In this document: positions 24,596 to 34,001 of the stretch, piece by piece
How positions within the stretch are numbered: the first letter of the stretch is position 1
How the letters are laid out: each line of letters opens with the position of its first letter
Assembly (NCBI RefSeq): GCF_003086295.3
Contig: NC_092054.1
Coordinates: 39,377,294-39,441,293, forward strand
DNA from: Arachis hypogaea
Lineage: Eukaryota > Streptophyta > Magnoliopsida > Fabales > Fabaceae
Direction: 5' to 3'
DNA: 64,000 nucleotides
Notes under the pieces: model-generated
What the model was told of the DNA's origin: nothing
The model's input: the letters and a program-made list of their open reading frames with translations, nothing else
Databases searched by the model: none
Made by a program: the position numbers and the translations under genes

Positions 24596-25159
24596 TTAAT
24601 ACCCTGTATCATAGGCACCATGACCTTTGAGAAGGCTCTGTGTGACCTGGGATCAGGAATAAACTTAATGCCACTCTCTGTAATGGAGAAACTTGGGATC
24701 TTTGAGGTGCAAGCTACCAGAATCTCATTAGAGATGACAGACAACTCAAGAAAACAGGCTTATGGACAAGTAGAGGACGTATTAGTAAAGGTTAAAGGCC
24801 TTTACATCCCTGCTGATTTCATAATCCTAGACACTGGGAAGGATGAGGATGAATCCATCATCCTTGGAAGACCCTTCCTAGCCACAGCAAAAGTTGTGAT
24901 TGATGTGGACAGAAGAGAGTTAGTCCTTCAACTGAATGAGGACTACCTTGTATTTAAGACTCAAGGTTCTCCTTCTGTAACCATGGAGAGGAAGCATAAA
25001 AAGCTTCTCTCACTGCAGAGTCAACCAAAGCCCCCACAGTCAAAATCTAAGTTTGGTGTTGGGAGGCTACAACCAAACTCTAAGTTTGGTGTTGAACCCC
25101 CACATTCAAACTCTAAGTTTGGTGTTGGGAGGTCCCAACAATGCTCTGAACATCTGTGA
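24596..25159 (+). pseudogene. Protease domain of element B with SKFGV repeats
   Basis: Aspartic protease region: CIIGTMTFEKALCDLGSGINLMPLS has the active-site Asp in DLGSG (A has DLGAS), and ILGRPFLATA closes the fold. The ORF then ends in a tail with three copies of SKFGV, each encoded by a TCTAAGTTTGGTGTTG-like repeat (about 25046, 25079 and 25112), and stops at 25159. All of RT, RNase H and integrase is missing. Gly after DLGS instead of the Ala-Ser form may still allow activity; I cannot tell. Confidence 0.85.
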
Positions 25160-25177
25160 GGCTTCATGAGAGCTCAC

Positions 25178-25226
25178 TGTCAAGCTATTGACATTAAAGA
25201 AGCGCTTGTTGGAAGGCAACCCAATG
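25178..25226 (+). other. Double hairpin after the truncated pol (element B)
   Basis: Hairpin 1 is TGTCAA/TTGACA with loop GCTA (25178-25193), longer than in A because A-T pairing is restored at the sixth position. Hairpin 2 is TTGG/CCAA around the AGGCAA core. It is retained although the pol sequence upstream is deleted. Confidence 0.7.
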
Positions 25227-25374
25227 TTATTTAATTATATCTATTTATTTTCTATTGTTATTTTATTTTATTTTTTAGGTTGATGATCATGTGGAGTCAC
25301 AAAAACTACTGAAAAATTAGAAAACAGAATGAAAAATAGCTTTAAAAACAACTCACCCTAGAGGAAGAACTTAC

Positions 25375-25575
25375 TGGCGTTTAAACGCCAGTAAGAAACA
25401 TCAAACTGGCGTTTAATGCCAGAGAGAAGCATCAAGCTAGCGTTAAATGCCAGAAACAAGCACCAGACTGGCGTTTAACGCCATAACAGAGCATGAAAAT
25501 GGCGTTTAATGCCAAAAACAAGCAGCAGTCTGGCGTTAAACGCCAGGATTGCACACTAAGGGCGTTTTGCACGCC
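25375..25575 (+). repeat. Internal 31-bp-period palindrome array of element B
   Basis: Seven units begin at about 25375, 25407, 25438, 25469, 25500, 25531 and 25560. Each is a 14-18 bp inverted repeat (TGGCGTTTAACGCCA type) followed by about 14 bp of A-rich filler (AGAAACAAGCA-like). The same unit and period occur in the U3 of B and S. Confidence 0.88.
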
Positions 25576-25619
25576 TCAATAGAGCAGGGATGTTAAGTCC
25601 TTGACCCCACTGGATCTGT

Positions 25620-26042
25620 GGACCCCACAGGATCCCCAAATCTTCTTCTCTCCTCTTCACACCTTTTCATAACTCTCTTCCCTAAATACCCTTCACCAAT
25701 CACCTCAATCACTCTTCCCCATCACCTCTTCACCACTCACATCCATCCGCTCTTCCCCATAAACCCCACCTACCTCCAAAATTCAAATTCTTTTCCCTCC
25801 CAAACCCAACCCTAATGGCCGAACCTAAACCTCCCCACACTCCTATATAAACCCCTCATCACCCCTTTATTTTCAAACAACACAACCCTTTCTTCTTCCC
25901 ATTGGCCGAATACACACCTCTCTCCCTCTCCTCCATTTTTCTTTTTCTTCTCCTTCTTTCTTTCTTTTTTTGCTCGAGGACGAGCAAATATTTTAAGTTT
26001 GGTGTGGTAAAAGCATTGCTTTTTGTTTTTTCATAACCATTA
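25620..26042 (+). promoter_or_regulatory. Candidate ORF3 promoter and pyrimidine-rich leader (element B)
   Basis: A long C/T-rich tract (25620-25980) contains CTATATAAACCCC at about 25841, a good plant TATA box, about 200 bp before the ORF3 ATG. TC-rich patches resembling plant Y patches follow it. It could equally be a polypyrimidine tract for a splice acceptor. Confidence 0.4.
25970..26006 (+). promoter_or_regulatory. Internal RGGA hairpin with PPT-like tract (element B)
   Basis: Stem TTGCTCG/CGAGCAA, loop AGGA, then ATATTTTAAGTTTGGTGTGG. It differs from the terminal copy (TTGCTTG/CAAGCAA) by a compensated base pair. It lies 36 nt upstream of the ORF3 ATG. Confidence 0.7.
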
Positions 26043-27200
26043 ATGGCACCTAAGACTAGAGAAACCTCAAGAAAGAGGAAAGAGAAGGCAATTGCTTCCA
26101 CCTCTGAGTCATGGGAGATGGAGAGATTCATCTCAAAGGTCCATCAAGAACACTTCTATGAAGTTGTGGCCAAGAAGAAAGTAATCTCTGAGGTTCCTTT
26201 CAAGCTCAAAAAGAATGAGTGTCCGGAGATCCGACTTGAGATCCAAAGAAGAGGTTGGGAAGTTCTCACCAACCCCATTCAACAAGTCGGGATCTTAATG
26301 GTTCAAGAGTTCTATGCAAATGAATGGATCACTAGGAACCATGATCAAAGTGTGAACCCGAATCCAAAGCATTGGCTTACCATGGTTCGGGGGAAATACT
26401 TAGATTTCAGTCCGGAAAATGTAAGGCTGGCGTTTAACTTGCCAATGATGGAAGAAAACGCACGCCCCTACACTAGAAGGGTCAACTTTGATCAAAGGTT
26501 GGACCAAGTCCTCATGGATATATGTCTAGAAGGAGCTCAATGGAAAGTTGACTCAAGAGGCAAGCCGGTTCAATTGAGAATACTGGACCTTAAGCCTGTA
26601 GCTAGAGGATGGTTGAAGTTCATTCAACGCTCAATTATTCCTACTAGCAACCGGTCTAAAGTTACTATAGACCGGGCCATCATGATCCATAGTATCATGA
26701 TTGGGGAGGAAGTGGAAGTTCATGAGATTATACCTCAAGAACTCTACAAGGTGGCTGACAAGTCTTTCACTTTGGCAAGGTTAGCCTTTCCTCACCTTAT
26801 TTGCCACTTGTGCAATTCGACTGGAATTGACATAGAGGGAGACATCCTCATTGAAGAGGACAAGCCCATTACTAAGAAAAGGATGGAGCAAACAAGAGAG
26901 CCCACTTATGGACCTCAACAAGAGCATGAGGAAATTCCTCACCATGAAATCCCTGAGATGCCTCAAGGGATGCACTTCCCTCCACAAAATTATTGGGAGC
27001 AAATCAACACTTCCCTAGGAGAATTAAGCTCCAACATGGGACAACTAAGGATGGAGCACCAAGAGCACTCCATCATCCTCCATGAAATTAGAGAAGATCA
27101 AAGAGCTATGAGGGAGGAACAACAAAGACAAGGAAGAGACATAGAGGAGCTCAAGAGCACCATTGGTTCTTCAAGAAGAGGAAGACGCCACCCTCACTAA
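26043..27200 (+). CDS. ORF3 of element B, plant-transposon-protein-like domain
   Basis: It is an intact 385-codon ORF in the env position of Athila elements. The N-terminus is basic (RKRKEKA, possible nuclear signal). The core has VQEFYANEW (about residue 87), a KYLDFSPENVRLAFNLP stretch, GWLKFIQRSIIPTSN (about 188) and LAFPHLICHLC (about 246). This fits the family I know as 'putative plant transposon protein'. The C-terminal 60 residues are a Gln/Glu/Arg-rich heptad-like coiled coil ending in RRGRRHPH. I see no signal peptide or membrane segment, so it does not look like an envelope glycoprotein. It is the only long undamaged frame in B, although the polymerase genes are gone. The function is unknown. 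Confidence 0.82.
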   Translation: MAPKTRETSRKRKEKAIASTSESWEMERFISKVHQEHFYEVVAKKKVISEVPFKLKKNECPEIRLEIQRRGWEVLTNPIQQVGILMVQEFYANEWITRNHDQSVNPNPKHWLTMVRGKYLDFSPENVRLAFNLPMMEENARPYTRRVNFDQRLDQVLMDICLEGAQWKVDSRGKPVQLRILDLKPVARGWLKFIQRSIIPTSNRSKVTIDRAIMIHSIMIGEEVEVHEIIPQELYKVADKSFTLARLAFPHLICHLCNSTGIDIEGDILIEEDKPITKKRMEQTREPTYGPQQEHEEIPHHEIPEMPQGMHFPPQNYWEQINTSLGELSSNMGQLRMEHQEHSIILHEIREDQRAMREEQQRQGRDIEELKSTIGSSRRGRRHPH

Positions 27201-28330
27201 GGTGGACCCGTTCCATAATCTCCTTATTCTTATTTTTCTATTTTTCGTTTACTATGCTTCATGTTTAATTATGTTTCTGTCTTTACTATATGATCATTAG
27301 TGTCTAAGTGTCTATGTCTTAAAGCTATGAGTGTCCTATGAATCCATCACCTCTCTTAAATGAAAAATGTTTTAATTACAAAAGAACAAGAAGTACATGG
27401 TTTTAAATTCATCCTTGAAACTGGTTTAATTATTTTGATGTGGTGACAATACATTTTGTTTTCTGAATGAATGCTTGAACAGTGCATATGTCTTTTGAAA
27501 TTGTTGTTTATGAATGTTAAATATGTTGGCTCTTGAAAGAATGATGAAAAGGATAAATGTTATTAATAATCTGAAAAATCATAAAATTGATTCTTGAAGC
27601 AAGAAAAAGCAGTGAAGAACAAAGCTTGCAGAAAAAAAAAGAAAAAAAAAAGAAAAAAATGCGAAAAAAAGAGAAAGAAAAAGAAAAAAAGCAAGCAGAA
27701 AAAGTCAAAAGCTCTTAAAACCAAAAGGCAAGAGCAAAAAGCCAATAACCCTTTAAACCAAAAGGCAAGGGTAATAAAAAGGATCCAAGGCTTTGAGCAT
27801 CAGTGGATAGGAGGGCCTAAAGGAATAAAATCCTGGCCTAAGCAGCTAAACCAAGCTGTCCCTAACCATGTGCTTGTGGCGTGAAGGTGTCAAGTGAAAA
27901 CTTGAGACTGAGCGGTTAAAGTCGAGGTCCAAAGCAAAAACAGAGTGTGCTTAAGAACCCTGGACACCTCTAATTGGGGACTTCAGCAAAGCTGAGTCAC
28001 AATTTGAAAAGGTTCACTCAGTTATGTGTCTGTGGCATTTATGTATCCGGTGGTAATACTGGAAAACAAAGTGATTAGGGCCACGGCCAAAACTCATAAA
28101 GTAGCTGTGTTCAAGAATCAACATACTGAACTAGGAGAATCAATAACACTATCTAAATTCTAAGTTCCTATAGATGCCAACCATTCTGAACTTCAATGGA
28201 TAAAGTGAGATGCCAAAACTATTCAAGAGGCAAAAAGCTACTAGTCCCACTCATCTGATTGGAGCTAAGTTTCATTGATATTTTAGAATTTATAGTATAT
28301 TCTCTTCTTTTTATCCAATTTGATTTTCAG
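27201..28330 (+). other. Non-coding 3' region of element B
   Basis: It contains an A/G-rich tract (27595-27700) and a block GTGCTTGTGGCGTGAAGGTGT (about 27870) that recurs, inverted, in element D and in looser form in A and Z. The short ORF over the A/G tract is low complexity and not credible. Confidence 0.6.
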
Positions 28331-28367
28331 TTGCTTGGGGACAAGCAACAATTTAAGTTTGGTGTTG
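28331..28367 (+). promoter_or_regulatory. RGGA hairpin and polypurine tract of element B
   Basis: Stem TTGCTTG/CAAGCAA, loop GGGA, then CAATTTAAGTTTGGTGTTG abutting the LTR. Confidence 0.8.
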
Positions 28368-30059
28368 TGATGAGCGGATAATTTATACGCTTTTTGGCAT
28401 TGTTTTTACACAGTTTTTAGTATGATTTAGTTAGTTTTTAGTATATTTTTACTAGTTTTTAAATAAAATTCACATTTTTGGACTTTACTATGAGTTTTTT
28501 TTTCTTTGATTTCAGGTATTTTCTGGCTGAAATTGAGGGACTTGAGCAAAAATCAGATTCAGAGGCTGAAGAAGGACTGCATATGCTGTTGGATTCTGAC
28601 CTCCCTGCACTCAAAGTGGATTTTCTAGAGCCACAAAAATCCAAATGGCGCGCTCTTAATTGCGTTGGAAAGTAGACATCCAGGGCTTTCCAGCAATATA
28701 TAATAGTCCATACTTTGCCCAAGTTTAGATGACGCAAACTGGCGTTCAACGCCAGCTTTCTACCATATTCTGGCGTTAAACGCCAGAAACAAGTTGCAAA
28801 GCAGAGTTAAACGCCAGAAACAAGTTACAAACTGGCGTTCAACTCCAAGGAAGACCTCTACACGTGAAAGCTTCAATTCTCAGCCCAAGCACACACCAAG
28901 TGGGCCTCGGAAGTGGATTTCTGCATCATTTACTTATCTCTGTAAATCCTAGTAACTAGTTTAGTATAAATAGGACTTTTTACTATTGTATTCGGGGAAT
29001 CTTTGATCAGTTTTATGCTATCTTAGACCTTTATGGGGGCTGGCTATTCGGCCATGCCTGAACCTTCATCACTTATGTATTTTCAACGGTAGAGTTTCTA
29101 CACACCATAGATTAAGGTGTGGAGCTCTGCTGTTCCTCATGAATTAATGCAAAGTACTATTGTTTTTCTATTCAATTTAAGCCTATTTCTTATCTAAGAT
29201 ATACACTTGTTCTTCAACCTGAGGAAGGTGATGATCCGTGACACTCATCATCATTCTCACCTATGAACGCGTGCCTGACAACCACTTTCGTTCTACTTGC
29301 AATAGCTTAAGTGCGTATCTCTTAGCCTCCTGGTTCATGACGCATGGTTGCCTCGCCTGACAACCGAGCCTTCCATTCCATGAGATCAGAGTCTTCGTGG
29401 TATAGGCTAGAATTATTGGCGGCCATTCTTGAGATCCGGAAAGTTTAAACCTTATCTGTGATATTCCGAGTAGGATCTGGGAAGGGATGGCTGTGACGAG
29501 TTTCAAACTTGCAAGTGCTGGGCGTAGTGACAGACGCAAAAGGATTACTGAATCCTATTCCAGTATGATCGAGAACCGACAGATGAATAGCCGTGCGGTG
29601 ATAGCACATTTTGGACCATTTTCACTGAGAGGACGGGAAGTAGCCATTGACAACGGTGATGCCCTACATAAAGCTTGCCATGGAAAGGAGTAGGAATGAC
29701 TGGATGAAGACAGCAGGAAAGCAGAGGTTCAGGAGGAACGAAAGCATCTCTATACGCTTATCTGAAATTCTCACCAATGGATTACATAAGTATCTCTATC
29801 CCATTTTATATTTTAATTATCAATTCACTATAACCATTTGAATCCGCCTGACTAAGATTTACAAGGTGACCATAGCTTGTTTCAAGCCGACAATCTCCGT
29901 GGGATCAACCCTTACTCACGTAAGGTCTATTACTTGGACGACCCAGTACACTTGCTGGTTAGTTGTGCGAAGTTGTGACAAAGAATTAAGATTATGAACG
30001 TGCGTATTAAGTTTTCAGCACCGTTACCAAGGAATGAACGATCACGATTTTCCACACTA
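28368..30059 (+). repeat. 3' LTR of element B (1692 bp)
   Basis: It is nearly identical to the 5' LTR; the last bases read CACACTA instead of CACACCA. Close similarity of the pair indicates a recent insertion. Confidence 0.95.
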
Positions 30060-30064
30060 ATAAT

Positions 30065-31371
30065 GCTAGCCTCAAGCAATCAGATAAACTAATTATCCAA
30101 TCTGCTATTTCAGAGTTTTTTTAGTTTTATTACCTTTAGCAAGGAAAAAGGATTTCACATATGGTTAATTTGCTGCATGAGAAACACTGGCAAGGAACTA
30201 AGTTTGGTGTTCACACACCAAAATAAGTTCAAAAGCCCACAATTAAGCTTTGCATATTAACCGGGTACCTAAAGGGCTTGAAAAGCAAGCAACTTTTGAG
30301 GAGTATGCAGGAAAATAGCCAATAAATTAAAGAACCTCTGCATTATGACTCAGAAGGGGCACAACAGAAGGAAGAATGGAAAGCTGCAACCCAACAGGTT
30401 GTATTTACACTTGATCCTTGTTGTTGTGAAATGTTTTAATTCAGGGATTTCTTTATGTCTGGCTAGAAGGTTCATTCAGTTGTAAGTGGAAGTACATGTT
30501 AAAGAAAGCTATCTGCATAATCTTGTCATCCTTCATTAGCTTGAGTATTTTGTCTTGTTCCCCTTGCTATTTTAATAAAAGAAAAAAAGATTTGATTTAG
30601 AAAAGTAATTGTTCAATGTTGCAAAAGTTAGGATGAAAGTTAGTGGTGGTATGTGTTTGATTCAATTGTTAGCTCACAAAATAAATGCTGCATAATGACA
30701 TGTTCTTTGAAGTCTAAGCTAGTTTGCTGCTATGAAGCCTTATATTATTGAAAATCCCTTGAAAAAGAATCAAAACAAAAAGAAAAAGAAAAAGAAAAGC
30801 CAAAAAGTGGCAAAGAAATAAACAATAAGGCTAGACACCAATAGTTTGGACTCTGGGACACATGCATGTGGTGTTTTTGTACTAGGATATGCTTGGACGA
30901 GTAAGTTCTAAGGAGTATTTCAAAACTTGGCCACTTAGATCAACTGATTTGGGATTGCCAACTGAAAGTCCACAATAAAGAGCAACCTAGCTACAAAACA
31001 CTTAGTTACCCAAAGAGATGCTGGGCACCAATGATCCTAGGAAGAAAAAGGTGAGCCATGTGTCTGTGGTGAAGGAATGTTGAGTACAATTAAGCCAAAG
31101 ACTGCTGCAACATTTGCCACCAAGCCTTCAATAAGTAATAAGCTCTCTAAGCAAAAGAAAGAAGGAAAAAGCTAACAAGGGAAGTAAGAAGAAAGCAAGG
31201 CATTGTAACAGCAACCTTAGTGAACCCTTGAGGAAACATTGTTTATTTAGCAGCAAGTAATAAATGAGCTACCATTGATCTGCATAAAACCCCATAAACC
31301 AAGTTCAACTATCTGCTAAATAAGGGCATCCATACTTCTCTATTTCATTCTATCTTATCTTATGTTTAGTG
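30065..31371 (+). other. Continuation of the non-coding 3' region of element A
   Basis: It resumes after B and matches Z from about 770 to 2048. It has a TAAGTTTGGTGT motif at about 30199 and an A/G-rich tract at about 30768-30815. No ORF is present. Confidence 0.65.
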
Positions 31372-31408
31372 CTTGCTTGGGGACAAGCAAGTTTTAAGTT
31401 TGGTGTTG
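31372..31408 (+). promoter_or_regulatory. RGGA hairpin and polypurine tract of element A
   Basis: Perfect 8-bp stem CTTGCTTG/CAAGCAAG, loop GGGA, then TTTTAAGTTTGGTGTTG up to the LTR. Confidence 0.8.
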
Positions 31409-33427
31409 TGATGACAAGTCATCTTATGCTAATTTTTCAAGTATTTTTTCACTTGTTTCATTAGTTTTTATGCACTTTCTTGCATTGTAAGTAAGTAATT
31501 TGGAGTGGAATTGCATGGTTTCCTTGAATCAATCAACCACCTTTAATTGATACTAAATCATGAGGTTTAAGCTAAATTTAATTGGTTTTTGGATGATTTA
31601 TAAACCGTGTGAATCTGGTGATACTTTGATTGGTTGTTTTGATTACTTGTAGGTGAAGAAAAGAAGAAAACAACAAAGTGTAGCCTAAGAAGCGTGGCCC
31701 AAGGAAGAGAAAAATGTGGCAAAAGAAAGAAAGGAAGCGTGGCACAATGAAGGAGGAAAGCCACAATGCTCTCTCCAAGAGCTCAGTGCTCTCCAAGGGA
31801 GCACAATAATGAACCAAGGAAGCAAGGCTTGGATGCTACGCTCTCCTTGAGAGCTGAGCACTATTTTGAACTAAGAAAGAAAGGGGAGAAGCATAATGAT
31901 CCGCTCTTGTCAAGAGCATTATTGGGCTTCACCCAAAAATAAATTCAAGGGTAATGGTTGCCATTGCTTGCCACAAGATTCGAGCCAAGCACCTAAGGAA
32001 GGAAGGAAGCGCTACTCACCAAGGAAAATAAGCCAAAATTGGCCAAATGCATTCCCCAAGTTTCGAACTCAAGGACGCCCCACTCAAGGCATGCGCTAGC
32101 TTGATTTTCTTCACAAACAAAAAGAGCCAGCAATGTTTCCCCAAGGTTTCGAACTTGAGACCTCACCAAAGCAAGGGGAGTGCTACGCTCTTGCCAAGAG
32201 CAGAGCGCTACTTTCCTTATTCCTTGATGCATGAGGCGCAAGTGTGACACGGCCAGGGAAGCATGTCACGCACAATTTGGCACGGTCAAGGAGCTTGGAG
32301 CGCACAAGACACGCCAAGGCAAGGCAATGCTGCGCTCTCACCAGGAGCAGAGCACACCACTGGGAGCAAACACCCATGGGCCACAATTGAACCAAAATTC
32401 AATTTAAATTCAATTCTTCACCAAATTAAAAGGCCCACTCCAAATTCAAAAATCCAAAAATAGGAAGTGTATAAATAGAAGCTAGTTTGATTTAGATAGA
32501 ACTTTTACTTTCTTTTAGAATTTTAACTTGTAATTTTGAGAGCTTTACTTTGATTTTGGGATCTCTGAGTTTATTTTGGAGAATTGGGAAGGAGAATTGA
32601 TCTCTCTTCTTCCTTGTTCTTACCTTTGCATTCCCTACTTCTTGCCTTGGATCTTGGGTGGAGAATTGAAGAAATTCTGTTTCAATCTCACCTTGGGATT
32701 TCTTTGTTTATTTTTCTGCAAAAACTTCAGCAATTGAAATTTGAATCCAAATTCTCTTTACTGCTTTCTTCTCTACTTCTCCTGCAATTTACTTTTCCAC
32801 TTCTGTTGCAATTGTTCTTGGTTGGATCAAGGAAGGATTGAGATCTAGACTTGTTCTCTAGTCTCTTCTAACCCTGAGATCTTTGACTTCTCTTGAACCA
32901 TTGCAATTGATAAACATTTCATTTTCTGTTTGGTTTTCAAAGTGATTTTCCTTTTCTTGTTTAAATCTGCTGCATCTTAGTTCTTCTTCTACTTCTCTGT
33001 TAATTGTCTTTTACTTCTGCTTGTTTAATTTCTGCAATTCCATCTCCCAATTCCTTTTATAATTCAAGCAATTTACATTTCTTGTACTTTAAGATTCAGT
33101 TTTTTACATTTCTTGCAATCTAAGTTTCTGCAATTTAATTTACTTGTTCTTTAAGATTCAGCACTTTTACTTTCTGTTCTCTTTAATTTACTGCAATTCT
33201 TCCCTCTCCCTTTACAATTCATGCAATTTAGCTTCTGTCAATTACAAACCACTCAAACCAATACTTGATTCGCTTGACTAAATCAACCACTAAACTAAAT
33301 TTGCTCAATCCTTCAATCCCTGTGGGATCGACCTCACTCACGTGAGTTATTATTACTTGATGCGATCCGGTCCACTTGCCGGTGAGTTTTAAGGTGATTG
33401 GAAATCGTTTTCCAAAAATATCCATCA
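31409..33427 (+). repeat. 3' LTR of element A (2019 bp)
   Basis: It is a close copy of 9648-11669, ending ATATCCATCA, followed by the duplication CTAGC. Confidence 0.95.
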
Positions 33428-33432
33428 CTAGC

Positions 33433-33963
33433 CATCAAAATTGGGCCTCCAAGACCCTCAAAACGCGAGTCACGTGCGTTTTTAATGAAGACATGTGCGG
33501 GTACTTGTGCGCACGCACACCTGGCCGAAATCTCAGGTTGTGCGCACACATACTTCGCGATACTTTGGATGATCGTGCGACGCGCAAGATGCTATGCGCT
33601 CGCACACTTCACTTTGCTTTGCTACCTGTGCGTATGCACAAGATGCTGTGCTGACACACACACCGCTTTGCTCTTCTCCTATGTTTCTTCATGCTTCCTC
33701 CTCCTTGCATGCTCCTCTTCCATTCTCACCAAGTCATTCCTACCTTATACATCTGAAATCACTCACAAACAGCATCAAGGTATCGAGTGGAAAGCAAATG
33801 GAATAAAATAGATTAAATTAAGCATAAAAGAGCATGTTTTCATGATCAAGCATAATTTAGGAGGAAAGCTCAAAAGCATGCTATTTAAGGGAATAAGTGT
33901 AGGTTTATATGATGAAATTCTCTCAATTTCAACCAAAAATTATCGTAAAATATGGACTCATCA
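33433..33963 (-). repeat. 3' LTR of element C, second piece
   Basis: It continues the LTR interrupted at 9647 and matches 46590-47157. It contains the U3 palindrome array (33500-33660, GTGCGNNCGCAC units) and ends GGACTCATCA. Confidence 0.93.
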
Positions 33964-34001
33964 ATTCTCCCACACTTAAACACTAGCATGTCCTCATGCT
34001 A
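33964..34001 (-). promoter_or_regulatory. RGGA hairpin and polypurine tract of element C
   Basis: On the minus strand: stem TAGCATG/CATGCTA, loop AGGA, four bases, then TTAAGTGTGGGAGAAT running into the LTR. The stem is unrelated in sequence to that of A, B, D and Z, but the loop and the downstream TTAAGT are kept. Confidence 0.8.

Larger units (their letters stand above)
19221..30059 (+). mobile_element. Element B: non-autonomous Athila-type retrotransposon (gag-PR-ORF3)
   Basis: It is a 10.8-kb element with LTRs of 1696 and 1692 bp and a perfect ATAAT duplication (19216-19220 and 30060-30064). It keeps gag, the protease part of pol and a 385-codon ORF3. RT, RNase H and integrase are absent: the protease ORF runs directly to the post-pol double hairpin. 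The LTR ends, PBS and PPT are normal, so it probably moved with proteins from a full-length relative. It is the innermost insertion of the E > C > A > B nest. Confidence 0.94.
9648..33427 (+). mobile_element. Element A: Athila-type retrotransposon with decayed gag-pol
   Basis: The LTRs are 2022 and 2019 bp and the duplication is CTAGC on both sides. It contains solo LTR S and element B; without them A is about 11.3 kb, normal for Athila. The order is 5' LTR, PBS, gag, PR, RT, RNase H, integrase, double hairpin, non-coding 3' region, hairpin/PPT and 3' LTR. I found no ORF3 in A. Confidence 0.94.

Noticed and set aside
25375..25575. CRISPR-like array (regularly spaced palindromic repeats)
   Set aside because: The sequence is a plant retrotransposon, there are no cas genes, repeats are imperfect, fillers resemble each other and the same units occur in the LTRs.
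26043..27200. Calling ORF3 an envelope glycoprotein
   Set aside because: It is in the env position, but no signal peptide, membrane anchor or cleavage site is visible; the coiled-coil and basic ends fit a nucleic-acid or scaffold protein better.
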